Shown: in pieces, positions 34,824 through 43,808 of the stretch
Layout of the letters: the number at the start of each line of letters is the position of its first letter
How positions within the stretch are numbered: position 1 is the stretch's first letter
Origin: Phycisphaerae bacterium
GTDB taxonomy: Bacteria; Planctomycetota; Phycisphaerae; UBA1845; UTPLA1
Direction: 5' to 3'
NCBI GenBank assembly: GCA_035275405.1
Contig: DATEMU010000013.1
Location: 186,001 to 250,000 of the forward strand
Length of the DNA: 64,000 bases
Made by a program: the position numbers and the translations under genes
The notes under the pieces: model-generated
The model's input: only the letters and a program-made list of their open reading frames with translations
What the model was told of the DNA's origin: nothing
Databases searched by the model: none

Positions 34824-37316
34824 ATGGTTCGATTGAATTCACGGTCTTTCTTCTTCGCCCCCATAGTCATTTTCTTATTTTGCTATCCGGCGCAGGGACA
34901 ATGGGTCCGTTTCAACAACGAGTCCGCCACCCGGCTCTCGGCCGTTCCGGCCAACGGCACGAATGACGTGGATGAGAAGGATTACGCGTGGGGCGACGTC
35001 GATAAAGACGGGGACATCGACCTGGTGAGTGTGCGGAAGGAACCCTTCACGTCGGCCGGCAAACGGACGAACGTACTCTACATGAACGAAGGCGGGGTGC
35101 TGACCGATCGCACCTCGCTGTATGCGACTGAAGCGGATGTCGTCGGGGACATGGGGTTTCTGACGCCGACGAACGATCGCGACGTCCTGCTCGTGGACGT
35201 CAATCTCGACACCTGGCTCGACATCGTCACGGCGACGACGATCAGCGACGGGGACCCGAAGCACATCGGCCATCCCCGCATTTACATCAACAAGACCGAA
35301 TCCGGCGGCGTCTGGCAGGGTTTCCGCTTCGAGAATTCGAGAATTCCGACAATGACGAGCCTGACGGGCGGCAGCTTCAACCCGCGTTTTTGCAGCGTGG
35401 CCGCTGGGGACCTGACCGGGGACGGCGCGCCGGAACTTTGGTTCGGCGATTACGACAGCAGCGGCGCCGGCGGTGTCTCCGAACCCGCGGGCGCTGATTT
35501 TGACGACCGATTGCTGATCAACAACGGTAACGGGTTCTTCACGGATGAAACCCCGACGCGGTTCTCCGGCACCATTACCGTCGGCGGCACGCCCTATCCG
35601 TTCCGGCGATCGGCCTTCGGCGCCGCGGCGGCCATCGTCGACATGAACAACGACGGAAAACTGGACATCGTCAAGCAAACTTCGCTGAACCCTCCGCAAT
35701 ACATTGGAATCGCCTACAACAAGCTGGCGACGCCCGGTTTCTTTGACACTTACCAGAGCGTCTACACCTCGGCGCCGTACTTTGTGACGCCCGCGGATTT
35801 GAACAATGACAATCGGATGGACCTCATCGTAACGGATGACGCGACCGATCGTTACCTTCTCAACAACGGCAACAACGTCCAGGGCCTGGCCACGTTCAGC
35901 ACGTTCACCTTTCCCGCCGCCACAGGCGGTTTCGGCAGCCAGTCCGTCGCCGCCGACTTGGACCGCGACAACTGGAAAGACGTCCTTATCTCCGACGTGG
36001 ACGTGGATATAGGTCCGTGCGGATCGCGTCAGGGCGACATCCTTCGCAACAATGGAAACGCGCCCAGTGTTACCTTCGTCGCCGATCCCGGAGATATCCC
36101 GTCCAACATGCTGGTCGGCGTGCACAACTTCGCCGTCTTCGACATCAACGGCGACAACTGGCTCGATCTCGTGATCGGGCGTTGCAACACCACCGAGGTC
36201 TGGATCAACGTACCTCCGACCGGCGTCCTCTTCACGTATCCAGAAGGGTTGCCTTCCAATGTCCCGCCTGGAATGATCTCCACGTTTCAAGTTCAGGCGA
36301 CCGGCGTCGAAGGCACCATCTTCGACGAAGAGAGCGTGGCCGTTTTTTACCGAATCAACGGCGGCGCCTGGAGTTCGCAACGACTGACCGCGCTCGGACC
36401 GCCCGGTCTCTATGAGGCGGTCTTGCCTTCCGCGCCCTGTCCGCAGCGCATCGATTATTATTTCAGCGCGGATGCCGTTGGCGGCGGGGCCTTTACCGGG
36501 CCGCCGGGGGCACCGGGATCGCACCATTCCGCCGTCGCCGCGATTGGCCTCGAATCCACGGTTGAAGATTTCGAAAGCGGAGCCGGTGGTTGGACAGTCT
36601 TGAATGAAAACGGGATTACTCTGGGAATCTGGGAACGCGCGGACCCCAACGGGACGTTGAATTCCACCGCCCCGGCCGCTCCCGAGGATGATGCCCAGGC
36701 GGGCACCGACAAAGTTTATTGCTTTGTCTCGGACGACGGTCCGGTTGGCGGCGCCGCCGGCGCTAACGACGTCGACGGGGGCCCGACCCACCTGATCTCG
36801 CCACTCATCGACCTGACGGACTCGGACGCGATCATTTCCTATGCGCGCTGGGTTTACAGCTCGACGGGCGGAGCGTCAACGCCGGATTCACTGATCGTCT
36901 CCGTCTCAAACAACGATGGCGCCAACTGGACCCAGGTCGAGGCCTTCACCACTGATTCAGCAAATTGGCAGACGAATAGCTTCCAAGTCGGCGATTTCTT
37001 TCCCGGGCAGCCGCTGTCGGCCAATGTCCGGGTGCGATTCTCGATTCAGGATACACCGAATAACTCGGTCACGGAGGCGGCGATCGACGTCGTCGAAATA
37101 TCCAAATATGTCTGCGCATCCCCGTGCGCCTGCCCTGCCGATTTGAATGGCGACCAACAGCGCTCCGGGTTGGACATTCAGGAGTTCCTTGCGTGCTTTT
37201 TGGGCGGGGGATCCAACTGCGCTTGCGGAAACCTCGACGGGACGGTGGGTATGCAGGACGCCGATATTCCACTATTTGTTGATACGCTTCTCGTCGGCGA
37301 CGAATGTCCACCTTGA
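34824..37316 (+). CDS. Large exported FG-GAP/VCBS protein with C-terminal dockerin-like module
   Basis: A signal peptide (FFFAPIVIFLFCYPAQG) precedes a propeller of VCBS/FG-GAP units (DVDKDGDIDLV, DLTGDGAPELW, DMNNDGKLDIV, DLNNDNRMDLIV, DINGDNWLDLV). A beta-sandwich region follows, and the last 60 residues form a Cys-containing double EF-hand-like module (CACPADLNGDQQ..GLDIQEF and CACGNLDGTVGMQDADI) of dockerin type. Such modules are common in planctomycetes without known cohesin partners. ATG 34824 is used. It sits between two other exported-protein genes on the same strand. Confidence 0.85.
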   Translation: MVRLNSRSFFFAPIVIFLFCYPAQGQWVRFNNESATRLSAVPANGTNDVDEKDYAWGDVDKDGDIDLVSVRKEPFTSAGKRTNVLYMNEGGVLTDRTSLYATEADVVGDMGFLTPTNDRDVLLVDVNLDTWLDIVTATTISDGDPKHIGHPRIYINKTESGGVWQGFRFENSRIPTMTSLTGGSFNPRFCSVAAGDLTGDGAPELWFGDYDSSGAGGVSEPAGADFDDRLLINNGNGFFTDETPTRFSGTITVGGTPYPFRRSAFGAAAAIVDMNNDGKLDIVKQTSLNPPQYIGIAYNKLATPGFFDTYQSVYTSAPYFVTPADLNNDNRMDLIVTDDATDRYLLNNGNNVQGLATFSTFTFPAATGGFGSQSVAADLDRDNWKDVLISDVDVDIGPCGSRQGDILRNNGNAPSVTFVADPGDIPSNMLVGVHNFAVFDINGDNWLDLVIGRCNTTEVWINVPPTGVLFTYPEGLPSNVPPGMISTFQVQATGVEGTIFDEESVAVFYRINGGAWSSQRLTALGPPGLYEAVLPSAPCPQRIDYYFSADAVGGGAFTGPPGAPGSHHSAVAAIGLESTVEDFESGAGGWTVLNENGITLGIWERADPNGTLNSTAPAAPEDDAQAGTDKVYCFVSDDGPVGGAAGANDVDGGPTHLISPLIDLTDSDAIISYARWVYSSTGGASTPDSLIVSVSNNDGANWTQVEAFTTDSANWQTNSFQVGDFFPGQPLSANVRVRFSIQDTPNNSVTEAAIDVVEISKYVCASPCACPADLNGDQQRSGLDIQEFLACFLGGGSNCACGNLDGTVGMQDADIPLFVDTLLVGDECPP

Positions 37317-37342
37317 TGATTCCGGAGGGGACAATTTTCACC

Positions 37343-38992
37343 ATGCGTGGGAGACACATCGCGATTCGAGTGTCGGCCATCCTGGCGACACTGATCTACG
37401 CCGGTGCGCTTTGGGCCGTCGACCCTCAGCCGCGCATGGGGCAACCACTCGCCGGAATGTCGCCCGTCGAACTGGCTCGCTTCAACACCGGCAAGACGGC
37501 ATTCGAAAAGACGTTCACGATCGAAGAGGGGCTCGGCCCGATCATGAACCAGCAGAGTTGCGCGAGTTGCCACAACAACCCGGTGGGCGGCTCCGGGTCC
37601 ATTGCCGTTACGCGCTTTGGCTTGTTCGACGAAAAAGGCGGCGGCTTCTTTCCGATGGAATCGCAAGGCGGATCGCTTCTCCAGAATCTCGCCATCAACG
37701 AAACCTGCGCCGAAGTCATTCCCCCCGGGGCCAACGTCACGACGCTTCGAATCACCACCTCTTCCCTCGGCATCGGCTTGCTCGAGGCCATCCCGGACGC
37801 GGACCTTCTCGCGAATGAAAGTCCCGGACCAACGATCAGCGGCCGCGCGCACATGGTGACCGCCTTTGAGGATCCGCCGGGTAGCCCGCTTCGCGTCGGC
37901 CGGTTCGGCTGGAAGGCCCAGGTCGCCACGGTGCTGACCTTTTCCGCTGACGCCGCGCTAAACGAAATGGGGATTACCAACCGCTTTGTGTTGGCCGAAA
38001 ACGATCCCAATGGCGTCGATCCACCCACGCTCGGCGAATGTGACACGGTCGCGGATCCGGAGGACGGACCCGATGGCGAAGGCTTTGATTTCATCGATCG
38101 CGTAACCGATTTTCAGCGGTTTCTCGCCTCACCGCCCCAAACCCCGAAGTCGGGCATGGCCGGAGAAGCATTGTTCGTTTCGGTCGGATGCGCTCAATGC
38201 CACATTCCCTCCTTTGTGACGTCGAACAGCCCGTCGCTGGAAACGGCGATCCGCAACAAAACGATCCGGCCCTACTCTGATTTTCTTCTTCACGACATGG
38301 GCGCCCTCGGCGACGGCATCGGTCAGGGCGACGCCGAAGTTCGGGAGATGCGAACGCCGCCGTTGTGGGGAATTCGCGCACGCGACCCCATGTTGCACGA
38401 CGGCCGGGCCGCCGCCGGTACCTTTGCCTCGCGCATCACGACCGCGATTACCGAGCACGGCGGCTTCGGCAGCGAAGCCCTCCCCTCTGCGACCGCGTAC
38501 GCAGCCCTGTTGCCGGCCCAGAAGCAGCAGGTGATTGCCTTCCTGGATTCGCTCGGCCGCGCCGAGTTCGACGCCGACGGCGACAACGACATCGACGCCG
38601 CCGATCTGATCGCAATGGCTGATTGTTACGACGGATCCGGGGGCTATACGCCCGACGACCCCTGCGCGATCATGGACATTGATCAGGATGGCGATGTTGA
38701 CGACAACGATTTCACGGCTTTTCTGACGGTCTATGCCGGTCCCCAGGGAGACTGCAACGGCAATTCGGTGAATGACGCACGCGACCTTTTTCTCGGGACG
38801 AGCACCGACTGCAACCTCAATGCCCTGCCGGATGAGTGCGATCCTGAATCGGAAGATCTGGCCATCTTCGTCGCCCTGCTCCTTGACCAGATTACGGACC
38901 CGGTCCTGATCTGCATGCTCGATAAGAACCATGACACCGTCGTCAACGGGGCGGACATCGCTCCGTTCGTGGTCGCCTATCTCGCTCCTTAG
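37343..38992 (+). CDS. Di-heme cytochrome (DUF1111-type thiol oxidoreductase-like) with dockerin-like tail
   Basis: ATG 37343 is preferred: it follows a GGAGGGG ribosome site and starts a clear signal peptide (MRGRHIAIRVSAILATLIYA). An ATG at 37304 would overlap the previous gene. Two c-type heme sites are seen, CASCH (73) and CAQCH (283), plus MLHDGRA and FLDSLG. These are typical of DUF1111 di-heme proteins, often annotated as thiol oxidoreductase or di-heme oxidoreductase. The last 130 residues have EF-hand-like segments (DADGDNDIDAADLI, DIDQDGDVDDNDF). It is probably an extracytoplasmic redox protein; its partner is unknown. Confidence 0.88.
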   Translation: MRGRHIAIRVSAILATLIYAGALWAVDPQPRMGQPLAGMSPVELARFNTGKTAFEKTFTIEEGLGPIMNQQSCASCHNNPVGGSGSIAVTRFGLFDEKGGGFFPMESQGGSLLQNLAINETCAEVIPPGANVTTLRITTSSLGIGLLEAIPDADLLANESPGPTISGRAHMVTAFEDPPGSPLRVGRFGWKAQVATVLTFSADAALNEMGITNRFVLAENDPNGVDPPTLGECDTVADPEDGPDGEGFDFIDRVTDFQRFLASPPQTPKSGMAGEALFVSVGCAQCHIPSFVTSNSPSLETAIRNKTIRPYSDFLLHDMGALGDGIGQGDAEVREMRTPPLWGIRARDPMLHDGRAAAGTFASRITTAITEHGGFGSEALPSATAYAALLPAQKQQVIAFLDSLGRAEFDADGDNDIDAADLIAMADCYDGSGGYTPDDPCAIMDIDQDGDVDDNDFTAFLTVYAGPQGDCNGNSVNDARDLFLGTSTDCNLNALPDECDPESEDLAIFVALLLDQITDPVLICMLDKNHDTVVNGADIAPFVVAYLAP

Positions 38993-39153
38993 CCGGGTGA
39001 TTGGCAAATCATTCGAGATTCGCCGCGAAGACGTGATGAACTTCACACAACAGCGAACCGGCGGATCACAAAGACCCTCCGGGTTATGAGTGCCTTAATG
39101 CCGGTTTTCGCAACGTCCGTTGCTTCGCGCTGGATTAGCACAGCCTAAGCCGG

Positions 39154-39201
39154 AGAAGGGGATAGGTTCACGTTTGGGAATATCGAACCTATCCCCTTCT
39201 C
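39154..39201. repeat. 17-bp perfect inverted repeat between convergent genes
   Basis: GAGAAGGGGATAGGTTC (39154-39170) and its reverse complement (39185-39201) surround a 14-base loop. Placed between the convergent di-heme and protease genes, it could act as a bidirectional terminator. A GGGGATAGGTTC core also recalls REP elements mobilised by Y1 REP-transposases in other bacteria. Confidence 0.75.
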
Positions 39202-39213
39202 GTTGCTCGTTCG

Positions 39214-42200
39214 CTATCTCACTTTGACTGTCGCGTACGCGGACCAGGCCGAGTTGCCGTTGCCGTTGAACGCCCGCACGCGGTACCGGAACTGGCCGGC
39301 GCCCGGCGCGTCGGTGTACGTCGTCACATTGGCCCCGACGTTGAACGTCGTCGTATTCGTCCAGTTGCTGCCCACGCGCTTCTGCCGCTCAATCTGGAAG
39401 CCGGTCTCATTGCCGGAATTATCCTGCCACGTTACGCGCGCCTGGCCGCCGCCGAGGTCCGTCGCGGTCACGTTGCTCGGCGCGTTGGGTGGCACGTTCA
39501 GAAAAACCGCCGTCACCGTCTTGTTGGAGTTCATCAGCAGCGTCGTCGGGTTCGTCGAGCCGGTCAGCGCGCCTTCCCAACGATCGAAGGTCCAGCCGGC
39601 CACCGGCGTCGCCGTCAGCGTCACCGTCGTGCCCGACAGATAGCTGCCACCCGGGGGATTGAGCGCCACGCTGCCCTGACCGGTGATGTTGACCGTCAGC
39701 GTGTAGGTGTCCTGCACGAACACCGCCGTCACGGTCTTGTTGGAGTTCATCAGCAGCGTTGTCGGGTTCGTCGAGCCGGTCAGCGCGCCTTCCCAATGAT
39801 CGAAGTGCCAGCCGGCGACCGGCGTCGCCGTCAGCGTCACCGTCGTGCCCGACAGATAGCTCCCACCCGGGGGATTGAGCGCGACGCTGCCCTGGCCGGT
39901 AGTGTTCACCGTCAGCGTGAAGGTGTCCTGCACGAACACGGCCGTCACGGTGTAGTCGACGATCATCCACAGCGTCCTCGGGTTCGTCGAGCCGGTCAGC
40001 GCGCCTTCCCAATGATCGAAGCGCCAGCCCGGGGCGGCATTTGCCGTCAGCGTCACCGACGTCCCGTACGGGTAGGTCCCGCCCGGCGGGTTGAGCGCAA
40101 CCGTACCCTGACCGGTGACGTTGACCGTCAGCGTGCGCGTGTCCGCTGCGAACACCGCCGTCACGTTCTTGTCGGCGTCCATGACGAGCGTGGCCGGGTT
40201 GGTCGTACCGGTGACATCGCCCGTCCAATGATCAAAGTGCCAGTTCGCGGCCGGATTCGCGGTCAGCGTCACTGTGGTGCCATCGGGGTAGATCGGGCCG
40301 GTCGGGTTCAGCGCCACGCTGCCCTGACCGACCGCGCCAACGTTGAGCGTGTGCGTGGACTCCTGCGACCCAACGCCCCAGATCTGGATGTCGTCGATGT
40401 TCCAGCCGGAATACGGGACCGCCCCGAAGTTTTCCACGCCGTGGCCCCAGCGGATGTACACGTTCGGCTGGTTGTCGGCGACGGAGCTGATGTCGTACGA
40501 CTGGAGCGACCAGGCGTCCTCCGTGATCTCGCTCTCGCCGATCGACCAGACCTGTGTCCAGTTCGTGCCGTTGTTCGAGACTTCGACGGTGCAATTCACG
40601 TACGGTTCAAAGTCGCTGTTGAGCCAACGACGGAATTTCAGATTGACCAGGGCAATGCCGCTCAGGTTGATCGGCCCCGCGGTCAGGTAGTTCATGCCGA
40701 CGAGTTCGTAGACCCAGTAATTGCCATTCAGATTGATGCCATACACGTTCGTGCCGCTATATCCGCTCGTCGGATCAGGGAAACCGTAGCCGCCACCCTG
40801 GCCGGTGGGCTGGCCGAACCCCCACTCACCTTGCATGCTCCAGCCGGGACTGGTGTCGAGGTTCCACTCTATCTGGAGGCTGGGGGCGCCGACTGCCAGC
40901 GCCACCGGACGTGTCGTGTTGCCGACCTGGTCCGTAAGGTTCGTGAAGCTCACCGTGTCGGTGTACGCACCGGTCGCCAGGCCGTCGGCGCTGGAATTGA
41001 TCGACACGATCACGGTCGTCGTGGCATGTCCGGCCAGCGTACCCGACATGTTCGACAAATCGAGCCAAGCCGCGGTCTTGGACACGCTATAGTCGATCGG
41101 CGTGTCGTACAGGTTTTCCAGGGTGTAGGTCACGCTGTCGGGCGAGAATGGTCCGCCCACGGGTCCGGCCGAGTCCAGGCCCGTCGCCGGAATGACGCTC
41201 AGCCCGACCGGCAGCGGCGGGCAGTCCATGTTGTGGGCGCCAAAGCCGGCGCAGATTTCCGTCCGGTGCGGCGTGCCATTGTTGATGTTGCCGTCGTCGT
41301 CGTCGAGCGTCAGGAAGTCAATGGTGATCTGCGGGGTGATCTGGGTCCCGCCGTGGAGCAGAATCGAGTTCACCGTCAGGTTGGAGAGAATCTGGAGGTA
41401 GGTAGCGGGGTTGGTGGCGAGGAGTTCGTTCCGCGTGCTCCAGACGCAGCCGGAAATAAGCTGGCCGCAGTCGTGAATCTCGCCCGAGCACGGGTATTGA
41501 ATCGTGTTGTCCGCATTCCGCAGCCCCGAATTGCAGTCGCCGAAGAAGCCGAAGCCGCACACCGGGTCGTCGGCGATGAGCAGGCCAATGCAGTCGGACA
41601 TGCCTTCGCCGTACTGTCCCTGCCCGCTGCCGCCTGAGGTGACCATGTGGTGGCCGTACTCGTGGTGGACGATGTTGCTCCAGGCTGTGTTGGGATAGCT
41701 GCCGCTCGAGAGGCAGAAGTTGATGGAGCTGTAGTCATACCACGCGTTGCCGGGGCAATAGCCATCAGTGCGGTTGACGTAGATCGGGAAGTCCGTCTGC
41801 GTGCTGATCGTCGGGTAGCTGGGGTTGTACGTCAGACAGAAATCGCGGACGACGTTCGCCTGGACATAGGCGTTGATTTGCGCCCGGACCTGCTCGTCAG
41901 TATTCGCGGCATTGTGCATGAAGTCCGCCGGGCCGGGCGGCGTCACCGCCAGAGACAGCGTCTCCTCGGCCCCTTGCACGTTGTCGACGAAGAAGTACTG
42001 CCCGCTCATCGGCGACTGCACCGTGACCTGAGCGCTGCCGCCGTTGGGAATCGTGAAGTTGCCGTCGGCGTCGGCAAACGTGCTGTTGCCACCCACGACG
42101 CTTACGATGGCCCAGGGCAGGGCGGTGGCCTGCTCCGCCGCGCAGAAGTCCGCTTTGGGGCCGGTCGTCGCCATTCCGCTCACGTTGCCGGTGAGGTCGG

Positions 42201-42924
42201 TGAAGATTATCTGGTTCTCGCGATAGAGGATCTTGCCGTTGGCCGCGTCGACGACATACAGCCACCTCTCGTAGTCCCCGTCCCCGGAAGACCCCTTTTC
42301 CGCGACGAATGCGTACGCCAGCTCCGGCGTCGTGACGGAATCATCGACGCCGGCCCAGATCACGACTTGCGGGTTTGAAAACGACTCCAGCGGCCGATCG
42401 ACATGGGCGGCGGGCTGAAACGGGTTCCGTAGGGTGGTCTGGTCCGGGACAAAACCGCCCAGGTTTCGCAGGGCTGACGCAGCAAGTACGAGCGGAAAAC
42501 CCGGCTCGTTGCGCGACAACAAACGCAGGTCGGACCGGAAGACGGGAATCCCGTCTTTCTGCTGTCCGAAACGCACCAACATGAATTTGTAGTCGCCCCG
42601 CTCCGGCTCGTACATGACCGGCTGAACGAACCGGCCGCCCTCCGTAACGGGTGCTGCTACAAGGTCCTCCACACCGACCCCAAAAACATCCGCGTGTACT
42701 TGTCGAAACTGCTCAGCGGCCTCCTCGGGTGTGGCGCCGAAGGCGAGCGGCTGGCCGCCGACACGCGTGATTCGGGAGCCTTCCTGGTGGATGATCGCCT
42801 GGGGAGCGGCGGCCTTGAGTTTCGCCACCGCTTCTCGACTAGCGTCTGGTTCTGCCGCCCACGCGGTGCCAACCCCGCCGGCCAATACTAGAAGTACGCT
42901 GATTGACTTAGTAAGTCGCTTCAT
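39214..42924 (-). CDS. M36 (fungalysin-type) metalloprotease with InlB-like repeats and fibronectin III domain
   Basis: Start 42924 gives MKRLTKSISVLLVLAGGVGT, a signal peptide, preceded by AGGAGACGCAC. A FTP/PepSY-type propeptide follows. The zinc site is HEYGHH (His near 421) with GEGMSD supplying the third ligand. After this come a beta-sandwich region, four copies of a 70-residue module (ALNPPGG.Y..GT.VTLTA.P..GW.FDHWEG.LTGS.NP), and a C-terminal Fn3 domain (PSNVTATDLGGGQARVTW). The protein is secreted and probably self-processed. Two of the modules are almost identical in DNA with a 216-bp period, a sign of recent duplication. Confidence 0.9.
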   Translation of the reverse strand: MKRLTKSISVLLVLAGGVGTAWAAEPDASREAVAKLKAAAPQAIIHQEGSRITRVGGQPLAFGATPEEAAEQFRQVHADVFGVGVEDLVAAPVTEGGRFVQPVMYEPERGDYKFMLVRFGQQKDGIPVFRSDLRLLSRNEPGFPLVLAASALRNLGGFVPDQTTLRNPFQPAAHVDRPLESFSNPQVVIWAGVDDSVTTPELAYAFVAEKGSSGDGDYERWLYVVDAANGKILYRENQIIFTDLTGNVSGMATTGPKADFCAAEQATALPWAIVSVVGGNSTFADADGNFTIPNGGSAQVTVQSPMSGQYFFVDNVQGAEETLSLAVTPPGPADFMHNAANTDEQVRAQINAYVQANVVRDFCLTYNPSYPTISTQTDFPIYVNRTDGYCPGNAWYDYSSINFCLSSGSYPNTAWSNIVHHEYGHHMVTSGGSGQGQYGEGMSDCIGLLIADDPVCGFGFFGDCNSGLRNADNTIQYPCSGEIHDCGQLISGCVWSTRNELLATNPATYLQILSNLTVNSILLHGGTQITPQITIDFLTLDDDDGNINNGTPHRTEICAGFGAHNMDCPPLPVGLSVIPATGLDSAGPVGGPFSPDSVTYTLENLYDTPIDYSVSKTAAWLDLSNMSGTLAGHATTTVIVSINSSADGLATGAYTDTVSFTNLTDQVGNTTRPVALAVGAPSLQIEWNLDTSPGWSMQGEWGFGQPTGQGGGYGFPDPTSGYSGTNVYGINLNGNYWVYELVGMNYLTAGPINLSGIALVNLKFRRWLNSDFEPYVNCTVEVSNNGTNWTQVWSIGESEITEDAWSLQSYDISSVADNQPNVYIRWGHGVENFGAVPYSGWNIDDIQIWGVGSQESTHTLNVGAVGQGSVALNPTGPIYPDGTTVTLTANPAANWHFDHWTGDVTGTTNPATLVMDADKNVTAVFAADTRTLTVNVTGQGTVALNPPGGTYPYGTSVTLTANAAPGWRFDHWEGALTGSTNPRTLWMIVDYTVTAVFVQDTFTLTVNTTGQGSVALNPPGGSYLSGTTVTLTATPVAGWHFDHWEGALTGSTNPTTLLMNSNKTVTAVFVQDTYTLTVNITGQGSVALNPPGGSYLSGTTVTLTATPVAGWTFDRWEGALTGSTNPTTLLMNSNKTVTAVFLNVPPNAPSNVTATDLGGGQARVTWQDNSGNETGFQIERQKRVGSNWTNTTTFNVGANVTTYTDAPGAGQFRYRVRAFNGNGNSAWSAYATVKVR

Positions 42925-43281
42925 GTGCGTCTCCTGAACCTGCATTTCCCAGATGACCTGGCGCGGCTCCGCTGCCGTGCCGTGCGGAGCCATTGTACCG
43001 CGCCTCCAGGTAATGGCATGGCGGAAGCTGATTTTCACAACTTCCGGCTGAACCGGGATTTAGCACTAAGCTCGGTGATGTCCGAGGCTTTACTCAGACC
43101 AGCATAGTTTTCATGGATCACCATGGTCAAGCGAACACCACTGGATTTCCATTGCAGTCGCATACGGCCCGTCGTTTGATTCTTCATCACCGAGAGTTGT
43201 TCGGGCACCAGCGCGGGTCCAAAATGTCGAGAGCCCCTCATTGTTGCGTGATTGCCGGTTTTCAATCCAGGTTCACAAGAC
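42925..43281. other. Intergenic stretch, no gene seen
   Basis: About 360 bases upstream of the protease gene. No open frame with recognisable protein and no strong repeat. It must hold the protease promoter on the - strand. Confidence 0.4.
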
Positions 43282-43632
43282 ATGTTCCGCTGGCTCTACA
43301 TCCTTCCGCATCTCCTCGTTGAAGCGAATGCGGCTCATCGGGATGCCCGCATCCGGTTCCTCAAGGCCGAGGTCGAGATTCTCCGCCGCAAGCTCGGCGG
43401 CAATCGCGTCATCCCCAGTCCGGATAACCGTGCCCGGCTGTTGGCGCTCGGTGCTGAATTAAACCATAGCGTGGGAGGCATCGTCACGCCTCAAACCTAT
43501 TCTCGGTGGGTCGTGGAGCAAAGGGAAGGGCGCTAGCCCCGGCGCGTCGGCCGACCGAGGATTGTCAGGAACGTCCGGGCGCTGATCAGGCGGCTGGCCA
43601 GGGAGAATGCCGGCTGGGGCTATTCCCGTCGC
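43282..43632 (+). pseudogene. N-terminal remnant of an IS-type integrase/transposase
   Basis: ATG 43282 starts MFRWLYILPHLLVEANAAH..FLKAEVEILRRKLGGNRVIP, then ALGAELNHSVGGIVTPQTYS, the helical N-terminus of a planctomycete rve-type integrase. It stops at 43536. A shifted frame continues with RRVGRPRIVRNVRALIRRLARENAGWGYSRR, the next conserved block. Beyond 43632 the homology ends. It thus carries one frameshift and lacks the DDE core. Confidence 0.7.
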
Positions 43633-43800
43633 TCAGCACGCAATCGACGTAGCCTTGCACGTCTTGGCCGATTCCCTAGTCGTCGAAGTTCAGATCGCCG
43701 ACGCAACTACACGGCGCGGCGGGCCAGAAGCCGCCGACGAGGGAGTAGGTTCCGCCCGTCAGGGGCTTAAGTTCCAGCCCGTACAAGTTCCTTGGGCCTA
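43621..43800 (-). pseudogene. C-terminal dockerin remnant of a lost exported protein
   Basis: Read on the - strand: LKPLTGGTYSLVGGFWP, then CSCVGDLNFDD, a TAG stop, GIGQDVQGYVDCVLSDGNS. This is the typical end of a planctomycete exported protein (GGFWP then a dockerin-like EF-hand) with a stop inside the Ca loop. No N-terminal part is present; it abuts the integrase remnant and the end of the SBBP/HYR gene. Confidence 0.6.
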
Positions 43801-43808
43801 GTTCGCCA

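Noticed and set aside
34875-36791. A 638-codon - strand frame under the FG-GAP dockerin gene
   Set aside because: The + strand shows signal peptide, FG-GAP repeats and dockerin; the - strand shows no motif.
39796-41637. A 613-codon + strand frame under the M36 protease
   Set aside because: Arg/Val/Asp-rich shadow of the protease coding sequence, which has HEYGHH and repeat modules on the - strand.
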